The notes under the pieces are model-generated. The model made no database searches, was not told where the DNA came from, and saw only the letters and a program-made list of their open reading frames with translations. A stretch of 64,000 bases of DNA, taken from NCBI GenBank assembly GCA_021324095.1, contig JAJPJT010000033.1:1-64000 (forward strand), in the 5' to 3' direction. The stretch is from Gammaproteobacteria bacterium. GTDB taxonomy: Bacteria; Pseudomonadota; Gammaproteobacteria; Xanthomonadales; Rhodanobacteraceae. The position numbers were made by a program, and so were the translations under genes. Every line of letters begins with the position of its first letter. The stretch's first letter is position 1. Of this stretch, positions 7,767 through 16,416 are shown piece after piece.

Positions 7767-9743
7767 CGGGCAACCCAGCACCGCACACACCACGCGCAAC
7801 ATCTCCGATTCCGCCACCGTCACCTTGCCGTCGGCCGCGATGGCGGTGGTGAGCGCGCGCACCGTCAACTGCTTGCCTTCCGGCGTCAGGCGCGCGAGCG
7901 CCGCCAGCGCACGATCCAGCCCGGCCTGCCAGTCATCCGGCACGGCGTACATGATCGAGGCGTTCGGCAACGCTTCCTGCATCGCGGCCTGGAAGGCGCG
8001 CTGCGCGGTTTCGTCGTCGTCGTTCCCGAAATGCGCGACCAGCGCGACGAGGTCGCGCAATTCGTCCTGGGCGGCGGCAAGCTTCAGCGTGCCCGGCTTG
8101 AAACTCGCCGAAGGATCGAGCGCCGCGACGACCTGCGCCTGCACCAGTTTCGCGAGGCAGTATTCATCCAGGTCGACGTCACCGCCGGCGTGGATGATCG
8201 CGTCCAGCGTCGTCACGAAACTGGCGATTTGCGGACGCGGCCGGCGCTTCAGTGCCGGAAACGCGAGCTGCGCCAACGGCAGGCGCAGCATCGGGTGCAG
8301 GTCGCCCATCTGTGTCGCGAGGCTCCGCGTCGCATCCGCCAGCGAGGCGTCGAACGCCTGCGAAACGGTGTCGACCTGCTGCGCCATCAGGTCTGGATGG
8401 TCGGAGATCGCCAGCGCGAACACGATCGCGAGCGCGCCGCGCGGGTCGTGCGCGGCCGCAGCCAACGTGGCCGGAATGTGCGCGTGCAGGTCGCTCGCGG
8501 CCTGATAGTGATTGATGCCGGGTGAGCCGACCTGCGCGGAAACCGCCGCTGCCGTGATCGCGACCTCCGCGCCGCGGGTCGGGACCACGCCGCCGATGGC
8601 GCCCCCGCGTGCCTGACCGGGAGCTGCCGGCGGCGTGCTGCGGATGTCCGCATCGCCGTCGACGCGCGCGAAATCGTGCACGGCCCTTTCCCATGGGTGC
8701 AGGTCGGCGTGCAGGTCGATATGGTTCGGATCGCCGCCCGCCGCAAGCCACTGCTTGACGTAGGCGTCCAGTTCCTCGGGCTTGAAGCCGGGTTCGAGCG
8801 CCTGGATGCGTTCGATGATCGGCGGGTGGGTCGCGAACAACGAACTCGCCTCGGCGTCGCCGAACAGCATGTGGCGCACCTCGTCGCGGCGCGGCGCCTG
8901 CAGCGCCGAACCTTCCTCGAACACGGCGATTTTCTTCAGTGCCCCGGCGATTCCCGACGTCTGGCGCGTGAACTGCACCGCCGAGGCGTCCGCCAGCGAC
9001 TCACGTTGGCGCGACACCGCGGCCTGGATCAGCCGTCCGAAGAATACCCCGATCGCGCCGATCGCAAGCAGCGCGAGCCCCGCCAGCGCGACCTGGCCGC
9101 TGCTGCCGCGTCCACGTCCGCCGCGCCCATCGTTGTCACCGACGCCCCAGAATCCGCCCCACATCAGGAAGCGGCCGATGACCCAGATCACCATGATCCC
9201 GAACAGGAGCCCCATCAGGCGGATGTTGAGGCGCATGTCGCCGTTCAACACGTGGCTGAACTCGTGCGCGATCACGCCCTGCAACTCGTCACGGTTCAAT
9301 TTGTCGAGGCAGCCCTGCGTCACGCATACCACTGCGTCGGTCGGCGTGTAGCCTGCGGCGAAGGCGTTGATCGCGGCTTCGTTCTGCATCACGTAGATTT
9401 CGGGCACCGGCACGCCGGAGGCGATTGCAACTTCCTCGATCACGTTGCGCAGGCGCCGCCACTGTGGGTTGTTGGTGTCGGCGGGCACCTGCACCGCGTG
9501 CATCTCGCGCGCGACCGCCGCGCCCCCGCCGGCGAGACTGGCGACACGGTACGCCGAGCACAGGCCGATCAGAACCACGACCGCGACCGCGATGCCGATC
9601 AGCGGCCCCGGCCGGAAGCCAACCAGGAAAAATGCACAGACCACATCGACCGCGATCACGATCGCGAGCACCGCCAGCGCGAACAGCAGCACCAGCATGC
9701 GGCTCGAGTGGCGGACCTTGGCCTCGCGGGCGAAGAAATCCAT
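7737..9743 (-). CDS. M48 family zinc metallopeptidase with TerB-like C-terminus
   Basis: 668-residue membrane metalloprotease related to HtpX. Two N-terminal transmembrane helices (about 16-66) precede the catalytic region with 'HEFSHVLNGD' (H160, E161, H164) and the downstream Glu ligand in 'ESLADASAVQFTR'. Two more membrane segments lie between them. A long, probably cytoplasmic, C-terminal part ends in a TerB-like segment ('TAIAADGKVTVAESEMLR'). The start is the ATG before DFFAREAK. The neighbouring LemA gene lies upstream on the same strand; M48/LemA pairing is common. The final residues LPPLLCDRP come from the composite repeat. Confidence 0.92.
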   Translation of the reverse strand: MDFFAREAKVRHSSRMLVLLFALAVLAIVIAVDVVCAFFLVGFRPGPLIGIAVAVVVLIGLCSAYRVASLAGGGAAVAREMHAVQVPADTNNPQWRRLRNVIEEVAIASGVPVPEIYVMQNEAAINAFAAGYTPTDAVVCVTQGCLDKLNRDELQGVIAHEFSHVLNGDMRLNIRLMGLLFGIMVIWVIGRFLMWGGFWGVGDNDGRGGRGRGSSGQVALAGLALLAIGAIGVFFGRLIQAAVSRQRESLADASAVQFTRQTSGIAGALKKIAVFEEGSALQAPRRDEVRHMLFGDAEASSLFATHPPIIERIQALEPGFKPEELDAYVKQWLAAGGDPNHIDLHADLHPWERAVHDFARVDGDADIRSTPPAAPGQARGGAIGGVVPTRGAEVAITAAAVSAQVGSPGINHYQAASDLHAHIPATLAAAAHDPRGALAIVFALAISDHPDLMAQQVDTVSQAFDASLADATRSLATQMGDLHPMLRLPLAQLAFPALKRRPRPQIASFVTTLDAIIHAGGDVDLDEYCLAKLVQAQVVAALDPSASFKPGTLKLAAAQDELRDLVALVAHFGNDDDETAQRAFQAAMQEALPNASIMYAVPDDWQAGLDRALAALARLTPEGKQLTVRALTTAIAADGKVTVAESEMLRVVCAVLGCPLPPLLCDRP

Positions 9744-9901
9744 GTCGGAGCGGGATTGGGGGCTAGGGGCTGGGGAAAGGCTCGACCTCGCCGACTCCGC
9801 GAAGTGGAACCACAAAGTTATCGATCAGCAAATCACGGAACGTCCATGGCTGGAGGTCAACATCCAGATTCACGAACCCAGCCCCCAGTTCCCCGCCCGA
9901 C

Positions 9902-10492
9902 TCACGCGAAGGAAACCTTCGGCACTTCGCGCTTCGCCGGATCGTCGATTGCCAGCTGTTCGGCCGGCGTGAACCCGAACGGCCCCGCGATGAGGGTGGA
10001 CGGAAACACCTGGACCTTGTTGTTGTAGTTCATCACCGAATCGTTGTAAGCCTGTCGCGCGAAGGCGACGCGGTTTTCGGTCGAGGTGAGTTCTTCCGAC
10101 AACTGCATCATGTTCTGGTTGGCCTTCAGGTCCGGATACGCCTCGCTGACCGCGAACAAGCGGCCCAGCGCCTGGGTGAGCTGGTTCTCGCTGCCGGACA
10201 GTTGCTTCATCGCGTTGGGGTCGCCGGGCTGCGCCTTGGCGGCGGCGAGGCCGGTCACGGCCGCGGCGCGCGCCTGCGTGACCGCTTCGAGCGTTTCGCG
10301 TTCGTGCGAAATATAGCCCTTGGCGGTCTCGACCAGGTTTGGAATCAGGTCATGGCGGCGGGTAAGCTGGACGTCGATCTGCGCGAATGCGTTCTTGTAC
10401 GCGTTGCGCGAGGTGACCAACCCGTTGTAGATCGCGATCAGGTAAATCACAATGATGGCGATGATGATCAGGACGATGATCCAACCAATCAT
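9902..10492 (-). CDS. lemA: LemA family protein
   Basis: 196-residue LemA-family protein. One N-terminal transmembrane helix ('IIVLIIIAIIVIYLIAIYN') is followed by a helical bundle with the family signature 'DVQLTRRHDLIPNLVETAKGY' (interrupted here as QIDVQL and RRHDLIPNLV) and the C-terminal 'YNDSVMNYNNKVQVFPS'. The start ATG is preceded by AAGAGGACA, a good ribosome-binding site. It lies about 160 bp upstream of the M48 peptidase on the same strand, probably one transcription unit. The molecular role is not established; the protein may present substrates to, or modulate, the protease. Confidence 0.93.
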   Translation of the reverse strand: MIGWIIVLIIIAIIVIYLIAIYNGLVTSRNAYKNAFAQIDVQLTRRHDLIPNLVETAKGYISHERETLEAVTQARAAAVTGLAAAKAQPGDPNAMKQLSGSENQLTQALGRLFAVSEAYPDLKANQNMMQLSEELTSTENRVAFARQAYNDSVMNYNNKVQVFPSTLIAGPFGFTPAEQLAIDDPAKREVPKVSFA

Positions 10493-10552
10493 TGTCGTGT
10501 CCTCTTTTGAAATTCCGATGTTGCTTGACCGACGCTCGTGCTCAACCACAGC

Positions 10553-10620
10553 GCCATACTTCCACAACCCCGAAACGCCCGCTACGCGGCCGTTTCTGCC
10601 CCCTTGACTCAAGGGGGCAA
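10553..10620 (-). repeat. Two-hairpin repeat, copy 1
   Basis: Read on the minus strand: hairpin TGCCCCCTT-GAGTC-AAGGGGGCA (10597-10619), then a second hairpin bounded by GAAAC and GTTTC with a GC-rich arm, then CGGGGTTGTGG and AGTATGGCG. The same arrangement occurs in the opposite orientation at 19514-19580 with a different but still self-complementary second arm. It lies upstream of lemA. Confidence 0.75.
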
Positions 10621-10667
10621 GCATCCCGGCATTATTCCCGGCGTAACAATTGGCCGGGCTGAACAGT

Positions 10668-10690
10668 GCGGCGATCGCGGATGATCGCAC
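10668..10690. repeat. GCGATC palindrome, variant copy
   Basis: GCGGCGATC-GCGGAT-GATCGCACAA: the same stem and flanks as the copies at 1.3, 4.4 and 7.7 kb but with a different loop, so the stem is conserved and the loop is not. It lies just 5' of the serine hydrolase start. Confidence 0.65.
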
Positions 10691-10707
10691 AAAAATTGAG
10701 CATAAGC

Positions 10708-12003
10708 ATGCGAGTATCCGTTTTCTGTGCAGGGCTGACCTGCGTCCTCCTTTCAACCATCACCCTGGCTGCTCCACGCGTCCAAACCCACGGCAATCCG
10801 GTTCCACCCGAACCGACGGTGGTGCACACCGGGATGCACCAGGCAGCGCTTCCCGCGGCGCGGGTCGACGCGGCCATCAGGGATTACGACCATTGGCTCG
10901 ACCAGCTCGCCGCGGAAAACCGTACCGCCGGCCTTGCCACGGCCGTCGTGATCGATGGCAAGGTGCGTTTCGAACGCACGATTGGTTACGCCGATGCCAA
11001 CACGGGCGAGCAGATCCAGCCGGACACCGTTTTCCGGCTGGCCTCGCTGTCCAAGGCGTTCGCCACGGCCGTCACCGGATTGCTGGTGCGCCAAGGCTAT
11101 CTGACGTGGGATACGCGTCTCGCGACGGTGCTGCCGTTCTTCAAGTTGCGCGATGCCAACGCTTCTCAGGAAGCGACCGTGCGCGACATCCTGAGCCAGA
11201 GCATCGGGCTGCCGCAGCATGCCTATGACAACCTGATGTCGGACGGCGTGCCATACCAGGAACTTGAACGCAAGCTCGCCACGGTGCCAATGACCTGCGA
11301 CCCCGGCGACTGCTACGGCTACCAGAACGTCGCCTTCTCGCTGATCGGCGACGTGATCCACGCCAAGACCGGACAGTTTTTCATCCAGCTCGTCGACCGT
11401 TACCTGTTCATGCCGCTCGGGATGACCACCGCGAGCTACGGGCGCGACGGTCTCGAGGGTAGCCGCAGCTGGGCGCGCCCGCACTATCAGCACGGCAAGG
11501 AATGGATCGCCTACGAACCCAACGACAACTTCTACGTACCGCCCGCCGCCGGCGTCAATGCCAGCATCCGCGACATGGAGCAGTGGCTCATCGCGCAGAT
11601 GGGCGGGCGTCCGATGGTGCTGCCCGCTTCGCTCCTCGAAGTGCTGCACGCGCCGATCATCGCGACGCCGAGCGAACGGATGTTTTCGAACTGGCGGCGC
11701 GCGCGCGTCAAGAAGGCATGGTATGCGCTGGGTTGGCGCGTGTACGACTACGCGGGGCACACGCTGATTTTCCATGCAGGCGCGGTGAAGGGCTACCGCT
11801 CGATGATCGGGTTCTTTTCCGAATACCACGCCGGCGTCGTGGTGTTGTGGAACTGCGAGAGCAACACACCCGCAGGATTAATGCCGGAGCTGTTCGATGC
11901 CTTGCTCGGGCTGCCGCACGAAGATTGGGCGGGGCTGGACCGGGCCGAACATTCGGCGAAGGAAAGGTCGCGGCACACGCGGCGAGCGAGGCGCAAGCGC
12001 TGA
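10708..12003 (+). CDS. Serine hydrolase, class C beta-lactamase-like
   Basis: 431-residue exported serine hydrolase of the beta-lactamase/DD-peptidase fold. A signal peptide spans about residues 1-22 (ending LAAP). The catalytic motifs are SLSK (about 113-116), YQN in 'CYGYQNVAFS', and HAG in 'IFHAGAVKGY' in place of KTG. Length fits EstB/CubicO-type esterases and PBP4*-like enzymes rather than true AmpC, so resistance should not be assumed. An in-frame ATG at 10681 would add nine residues encoded by the GCGATC repeat; the start at 10708 gives a normal signal peptide. A 13-bp perfect hairpin follows 8 bp after the stop. Confidence 0.88.
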   Translation: MRVSVFCAGLTCVLLSTITLAAPRVQTHGNPVPPEPTVVHTGMHQAALPAARVDAAIRDYDHWLDQLAAENRTAGLATAVVIDGKVRFERTIGYADANTGEQIQPDTVFRLASLSKAFATAVTGLLVRQGYLTWDTRLATVLPFFKLRDANASQEATVRDILSQSIGLPQHAYDNLMSDGVPYQELERKLATVPMTCDPGDCYGYQNVAFSLIGDVIHAKTGQFFIQLVDRYLFMPLGMTTASYGRDGLEGSRSWARPHYQHGKEWIAYEPNDNFYVPPAAGVNASIRDMEQWLIAQMGGRPMVLPASLLEVLHAPIIATPSERMFSNWRRARVKKAWYALGWRVYDYAGHTLIFHAGAVKGYRSMIGFFSEYHAGVVVLWNCESNTPAGLMPELFDALLGLPHEDWAGLDRAEHSAKERSRHTRRARRKR

Positions 12004-12010
12004 TTGCGGA

Positions 12011-12041
12011 GCGATCTCGCTCGCTGCGCGAGCGAGATCGC
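12011..12041 (+). terminator. Perfect 13-bp hairpin after serine hydrolase
   Basis: GCGATCTCGCTCG (12011-12023), loop CTGCG, and the exact reverse complement at 12029-12041. It starts 8 bp after the stop codon. There is no T-run, so termination would be weak or bidirectional. Its ends are again GCGATC/GATCGC. Confidence 0.6.
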
Positions 12042-12108
12042 GCGCACGCGCCCTGCAAAATCTGCTCAGTGCAGGCGATCTGCTTGAAATCGGGCATTCG
12101 ATGCCTCT

Positions 12109-12188
12109 GCAAGCAACCGTCCTTGGTGCGGCTTCGCCCGGCTCTCCTTGGCCTGCACTACTCGCAAGCAGCCATCCATGGTGCGGCT
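12109..12188. repeat. Imperfect 25-bp direct repeats
   Basis: GCAAGCAACCGTCCTTGGTG (12109 on) and GCAAGCAGCCATCCATGGTG (12164 on), each followed by CGGCT, are spaced 55 bp apart. They lie between the convergent serine hydrolase and TonB-domain genes. No coding content seen. Confidence 0.6.
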
Positions 12189-12217
12189 ACACCGGCGCAG
12201 CCAAAGGCTGCGCTGTT

Positions 12218-13255
12218 TCACCCACCAAACTTGAAATCGAGGCGCCGCTGCAGAACCGCCGAGACGGGCTCGCCGTCCTTCAGCGCCGGCTCGTACTTGG
12301 ACAGCTCGACGGCGCGGATCGCGGCCTGGTCGAACACGCGGCGCGGCGATGAGCTGACGATGTGCGCATCGGTCACGCCGCCGGTCGAGGTAACCGTGAA
12401 CTGGACCACGACATAACCCGAGGTCTGGTTGCGCGCGGCCTCCACCGGGTACTCCGCTGCGACGGCTTGCACCACCTGTGCACCACGGGTCACCCCCACC
12501 GGTTTCGGCGGAGGTGGCGGAGCGGCTTTCGCCACCGGCGCAGCCTTGGTCTCCGCCGCCTTGTGCGCGGCCAGCTTCGCTGCGGCTGCCTGCTCGGCCG
12601 CCGCCCTGGCCGCCGCCTGTTGGGCAGCCGCAAGTTCCTCCGCCTGCTTTGCTTTCTGCTGGGTCTTTTGCTGCGCCTCCAGTTGCTGGCGGACCTGCAA
12701 TTTCTGCTGGGCATCCAGTTTCGAACGCAGCAGGGTCAGCGTGTAGTTGGTGGGGTCCGCCTTGGCCAGGACGTCGATCTCGCGATTGGCTTCGGGGAAA
12801 TTGTTCTGCGAAATCGCCTTCTCGACATCGGGCACGCTGAAGGGGAACGTTTCCCGCAGAGCGTCCCGCGCGACCTGGTTCTTCGGATCCTTGGCCAGCA
12901 CGGCTTCGTAATATTCCATCGCGTTGTCGCCGGCGGGCGCCACGAGCCGATGCTGGGCATAAGCCTCCCGGGCCTCCGAAAGCAGGTCAGGCACACTCAT
13001 CCCCGCCAGCTTGGCCTGCGCCGCGACCTGTACTTGCGCCGATGAAGCTGCAGCGGGTGCGGAGGCCGGCAGCTCCGCAGGTGCCGACGCGGCCGGTTTG
13101 GTGTGGACCACTGCGGGAGCCTTGGACGCGGTCGGACTCTGCCCCTTGCCGCACGCGGCGAGCAGGAGCGCGATGCCGGCGACGATGGCCAGCCCGCGCA
13201 TCGTACCCGCAAAAGGAAAACCTGATCCGGAATGACTGGAACCAAGAGTGATCAT
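12218..13255 (-). CDS. TonB C-terminal-domain lipoprotein
   Basis: 345-residue exported protein. A hydrophobic segment ends in a lipobox (LLAACGKG, Cys at about residue 36), followed by an Ala/Pro-rich linker, a helical region that may be TPR-like (about 95-190), a Gln/Ala/Lys-rich coiled coil ('QQKAKQAEELAAAQQAAAR'), a proline-rich stretch and a C-terminal TonB domain ('VQFTVTSTGGVTDAHIV', 'KYEPALKDGEPV'). Classical TonB uses a transmembrane helix to contact ExbB/ExbD; a lipid anchor would not, so its role in energy transduction is unclear. The start at 13255 is preceded by AGGTGG. No ExbB/D genes are nearby. Confidence 0.85.
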   Translation of the reverse strand: MITLGSSHSGSGFPFAGTMRGLAIVAGIALLLAACGKGQSPTASKAPAVVHTKPAASAPAELPASAPAAASSAQVQVAAQAKLAGMSVPDLLSEAREAYAQHRLVAPAGDNAMEYYEAVLAKDPKNQVARDALRETFPFSVPDVEKAISQNNFPEANREIDVLAKADPTNYTLTLLRSKLDAQQKLQVRQQLEAQQKTQQKAKQAEELAAAQQAAARAAAEQAAAAKLAAHKAAETKAAPVAKAAPPPPPKPVGVTRGAQVVQAVAAEYPVEAARNQTSGYVVVQFTVTSTGGVTDAHIVSSSPRRVFDQAAIRAVELSKYEPALKDGEPVSAVLQRRLDFKFGG

Positions 13256-13704
13256 GCGCCCACCTGTGTACGTAAGATCCGGTCACGAGGCATGCACGAA
13301 TCATTCCATCCCCAGTGCAATGTCCCGGCGCGGAAAAGATTGCTCCAGCGCTCGGTGGCAGGGTGTGACGGATTCGACATTAAAGAACGCCTGATCCGTC
13401 GTTGGGATGTTTGCTCGATCCATGTCGCCGCGCCCCCATAGCCTCCGAGGCCACGTCGTCCTGATCGAGACGAGGTCACGGACGCTGCCACGCCACGCCG
13501 ACATGGACCGCGAACATCGATCGCGGTTTTCCCGGCAGGATCGTGACCGATCGGGCGGATGCCGGCCCGGAAACGGAAAGCCCCGGCAGAACCGGGGCCA
13601 ACACCTTTACGGTTTTGCCTGCATCCCCGTGCTGGGCGTCACGGGGAGGGCAGGCTTGTCATTATGGTGTCGAAGAAAACGAACAACCCTCGAACTCAGG
13701 TTGC
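13256..13704. other. Intergenic stretch without a supported gene
   Basis: 449 bp between two minus-strand genes. It holds the presumed promoter region of the TonB-domain gene on its left and a terminator-like hairpin at 13580-13598 on its right. Open frames here show no family resemblance. Confidence 0.6.
13574..13600 (-). terminator. Rho-independent-like terminator after MetJ fusion gene
   Basis: Stem GCCCCGG/CCGGGGC (13580-13586 and 13592-13598) with a 5-base loop. On the minus strand it is followed by TTTCCGTTTCC. It lies about 105 bp beyond the stop of the MetJ-fusion gene. Confidence 0.6.
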
Positions 13705-14193
13705 CTACTTCTTCTTTGCACGCTTGGTCGTGCGCTTCGTCTTGCTGGCGCGCGCCGTCTTGGCCATCACGGCCTTCTTCGCAGTGCGCTTGCGCGCGGT
13801 CTTCTTGCCCGCGCGTTTGCGGGCCGGCTTCTTCGAGGCTTTCCGCGCCGTCTTGCGCGCGGTCTTGCGGGCCGTGGCGGTTTTCGCCTTGGCCGATTTG
13901 CGGGTGCTCTTCTTGGCCGCCTTCTTGGCGGGTTTCCTTGCAGCTTTCTTGGTAGCCATGGTTCGTCTCAGCTCCTCATCGGTTGGCAGTGGTTGCCCAG
14001 TGAACGCATGCAGAAACGCCTCGCACAAAAGATCGCTGTTCGTGGCGTGCCGCAGGTTGGACACTTGACGACGTGTACGTTCGTCGGAAAGAAGCCGGAG
14101 TACATGCAGCGGAATCGAAACGGTGATCTTCCGAACCTTTTCGGATTTCAGACCGTGTGCGACGTATGGCTTGATGTACTTGGCAGTCGGCAT
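13705..14193 (-). CDS. metJ: MetJ repressor domain fused to histone H1-like Lys/Ala/Arg tail
   Basis: 162-residue protein with two parts in one frame. Residues about 1-78 match the methionine repressor MetJ: '[20 protein letters not shown]' (beta ribbon and helix A), '[20 protein letters not shown]' and '[15 protein letters not shown]'. At the point where ordinary MetJ would continue for about 30 more residues, the frame runs into an 84-residue tail built of (A/T)KK, ARK and KxAR repeats, like AlgP/histone H1-like proteins. The tail begins at an internal ATG (13959) with GAGGAG about 12 bp upstream, so it might also be made on its own. ATGs at 14193 and 14211 compete as gene start. A tandem Met box lies about 160 bp upstream. 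MetJ represses methionine-pathway genes with S-adenosylmethionine as corepressor; whether that is retained here is untested. Confidence 0.9.
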   Translation of the reverse strand: MPTAKYIKPYVAHGLKSEKVRKITVSIPLHVLRLLSDERTRRQVSNLRHATNSDLLCEAFLHAFTGQPLPTDEELRRTMATKKAARKPAKKAAKKSTRKSAKAKTATARKTARKTARKASKKPARKRAGKKTARKRTAKKAVMAKTARASKTKRTTKRAKKK

Positions 14194-14615
14194 GTTTCCG
14201 TCTTGCGACATGTCGTCGGGCGGAAAGCTAGCCCCAAGCAATCATGCTGTCAATCGGTTTTTTGCGGCGAATGAAGCCCTTGCGATCGCGTGCGCCGCGC
14301 CAGCCGGGCCGGCCGCGTGCACGTTTCCGTCGGGACTTGCACGCGTGAAAGGACGTTTAGACGTCCACATGAAAATATTCCACGCAACGCCCATGCACGC
14401 GCAGACCCGCAAGAACACTGGCTTGCGCGGCCGGCAGGCCTCACGCGACGGCGAATTCGGCGCATGCACGCGGTGCGCGTCGCACCCCGCGTGCGGGGCG
14501 GCGCGGGGACACCGCCTCAGGCTGAACGACGGGCAAATCCGCCAGCAAAAAATTTACGCGCGATGCAGCGGATTCCTGCGCAGGCAGGGTCGATTTCGAA
14601 CGCTGCGCGCCGTCG
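14194..14615. other. metJ upstream region
   Basis: About 420 bp between gcvH and the MetJ fusion gene. It contains a Met-box-like site (14351-14366) and, next to it, the AT-rich GAAAATATTCC (14371-14381), which could supply a -10/-35 region for the minus-strand gene. No open frame here resembles a known protein. Confidence 0.6.
14351..14366. promoter_or_regulatory. Tandem Met box (MetJ operator)
   Basis: GGACGTTT followed directly by AGACGTCC. Against the known 8-bp Met box AGACGTCT, the two units match at 6 and 7 of 8 positions, and two adjacent units are the minimum MetJ operator. It is placed upstream of the MetJ-like gene, which suggests autoregulation. Confidence 0.7.
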
Positions 14616-15008
14616 TCACTCCTCGTGCTCGATCAGTTCCGCGTAGTCGTCGGGACCGAGCAGCGCGTCCAATTCTTCCGGATCGTCGAGCTTCACCACG
14701 AACAACCAGCCGTCACCGTACGCATCCTCGTTGATCGTTTCCGGCTTGTCTGTAAGTCCCTCGTTTACCTCGGTGACTTCCCCGCTGACCGGCGCGTAGA
14801 CGTCCGAGGCAGCTTTCACCGACTCGACCACTGCGCACCCGGCGCCCGCCTCGACCTTGTCACCAACCTTGGGAAGCTCGACATAGACGAGATCGCCGAG
14901 CAATCCCTGCGCGTGATCGGAGATGCCGACACGCGCCTGCCCGTTGTCCTCGACACGCACCCACTCGTGCGATTTCTGGAACTTGAGGTCACCGGGGATA
15001 TCGCTCAT
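14616..15008 (-). CDS. gcvH: Glycine cleavage system H protein
   Basis: 130-residue lipoyl carrier of the glycine cleavage complex. It passes the aminomethyl group from P protein to T protein. The lipoylated lysine lies in '[11 protein letters not shown]' (about K65), with the family hallmarks '[20 protein letters not shown]' at the N-terminus and 'DGWLFVVKL' at the C-terminus. Length is canonical. The start ATG follows 'AAGGACAGTGCC'. gcvT lies about 250 bp upstream on the same strand, so the pair may be co-transcribed or independently initiated; gcvP is not in the window. Confidence 0.98.
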   Translation of the reverse strand: MSDIPGDLKFQKSHEWVRVEDNGQARVGISDHAQGLLGDLVYVELPKVGDKVEAGAGCAVVESVKAASDVYAPVSGEVTEVNEGLTDKPETINEDAYGDGWLFVVKLDDPEELDALLGPDDYAELIEHEE

Positions 15009-15118
15009 GGCACTGTCCTTGGTTGGTCGGGAAAGAAGATTTTAGCCACAACTTCGATGGAAACAGGAGCGACACAAAGTGCTGAGCAAGGCTCTCGCGG
15101 GGGACGTCGTGACAAATT

Positions 15119-15250
15119 CCGTTCGTGCTGAGCCCTTCGACGAACCCAGGACAGGCTTGTCAAAGCACGGACGGAACCGGATGTTCTCAAGCCCATGACT
15201 TGCCTGCCGCTCATCCTTCGACTTCGCTCCGCTACACCCAGGGCGAACGG
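15119..15250. repeat. Dispersed intergenic palindromic repeat (two parts)
   Basis: Part one (15119-15174) is bounded by CCGTTCGTGCT and its near inverse AGCACGGACGG, enclosing 'GAGCCCTTCGACGAACCCAGG'-type sequence interrupted by CAGGCTTGTC. Part two (15212-15250) reads CATCCTTCGACTTCGCTCCG and ends CCAGGGCGAACGG. This style of repeat is common between genes in many GC-rich Proteobacteria. It lies between gcvT and gcvH. Confidence 0.65.
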
Positions 15251-15258
15251 CTGTCGAG

Positions 15259-16359
15259 CTAAATACCCTCACACGCCTTCCCGTCACGCACGAACGGATA
15301 TTTCACCGCGCGCAGTGGCAACTGGCGACCGCGAATGTCTACCCTCAATCCCCCACGCGCGCCCGCCGGCACCCGTGCGAACCCGATCGCCTTGCCCAGC
15401 GTGGGCGAAAAGATGCCGGACAGCATCTCACCATCGCCTAGCTGGGTGATCACGCGCTGGCCGTGGCGCAGCACGCCCTTGTCGTCCAGCACCACGCCGA
15501 TCAATTCGCGCGGCACGCCGCCGGCCTTCTGCTTTTCCAGCGCCGCGCGGCCGATGAAGTCGCGGCCTTCGTCCAGCGACACCGTCCAGGCCAGGCCGGC
15601 TTCCCACGGCGTGACGTCCTCGTCCATATCCTGCCCGTACAGGTTCATGCCGGCTTCGAGACGGAGCGTGTCGCGCGCGCCGAGCCCTGCCGCGTGCACA
15701 CCCGTCGCGGCGAGCGCATTCCAAAGTGCCACTGCGTGCTGTTCGGGCACGATGATCTCGAACCCGTCTTCGCCGGTGTAACCGGTGCGTGCGATGAACA
15801 GCGGCATGCCGCCCGGACCGCGCGCCTCGGCGGCGACGAACTTGCCGAGTTTCTCCACGCGTTCGCGGTCGCCGGCATCGATCAGCCCCAGCACCTTGCC
15901 GCGCGCCTTCGGTCCCTGCACCGCGATCATCGCAAGATCGGGGCGCTCGCTGACCTTCACGTCGAACGCAGCGGCCTGCTTTTCGAGCCACGCCAGATCC
16001 TTGTCGCGGGTCGCCGCATTCACGACCATGCGAAACCGATCCTCGTCCAGAAAGTAGGTGATCAGGTCGTCGATCACGCCGCCATGCTCGTTGAGCATGC
16101 ACGAATACAGCGCCTTGCCGGGTTTCTTCAGCTTGCCGATGTCGTTGGCGAGCAAGTGCCTCAGGAACTCTCGGCAACGCGCACCGCGCAGGTCGACCAC
16201 GGTCATGTGCGACACGTCGAACATCCCCGCATCGCGCCGCACCGCATGGTGTTCCTCGATCTGCGAACCATAATTGAGCGGCATGTCCCAACCGCCGAAG
16301 TCGACCATCTTCGCGCCCGCGGCGCGGTGGGTGGCGTTGAGGATGGTGTGTTGGGTCAC
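15259..16359 (-). CDS. gcvT: Aminomethyltransferase, glycine cleavage T protein
   Basis: 366-residue tetrahydrofolate-dependent aminomethyltransferase that releases ammonia and makes methylene-THF. Conserved features include '[20 protein letters not shown]', '[13 protein letters not shown]', '[11 protein letters not shown]' and '[15 protein letters not shown]'. Full length. It starts at the ATG of '[11 protein letters not shown]'. The gene is divergent from the Mla-like permease gene, with about 57 bp between start codons. With gcvH downstream it supplies one-carbon units, in line with the MetJ and transsulfuration genes elsewhere in the window. Confidence 0.98.
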   Translation of the reverse strand: MTQHTILNATHRAAGAKMVDFGGWDMPLNYGSQIEEHHAVRRDAGMFDVSHMTVVDLRGARCREFLRHLLANDIGKLKKPGKALYSCMLNEHGGVIDDLITYFLDEDRFRMVVNAATRDKDLAWLEKQAAAFDVKVSERPDLAMIAVQGPKARGKVLGLIDAGDRERVEKLGKFVAAEARGPGGMPLFIARTGYTGEDGFEIIVPEQHAVALWNALAATGVHAAGLGARDTLRLEAGMNLYGQDMDEDVTPWEAGLAWTVSLDEGRDFIGRAALEKQKAGGVPRELIGVVLDDKGVLRHGQRVITQLGDGEMLSGIFSPTLGKAIGFARVPAGARGGLRVDIRGRQLPLRAVKYPFVRDGKACEGI

Positions 16360-16416
16360 GGCAAGGGCCCGCTTTGGAAACGCATATTATCGCTGGTGAC
16401 CGCTACACTTGCGCGC

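Noticed and set aside
10708-12003. Serine hydrolase as an antibiotic-resistance AmpC
   Set aside because: It has SxxK and YxN but HAG instead of KTG and no ampR neighbour; esterase or peptidase relatives fit as well.
15463-16416. Possible N-terminal extension of the Mla-like permease across gcvT
   Set aside because: The sequence is antisense to gcvT and unlike any permease; the ATG at 16417 gives a normal STAS-MlaE protein.
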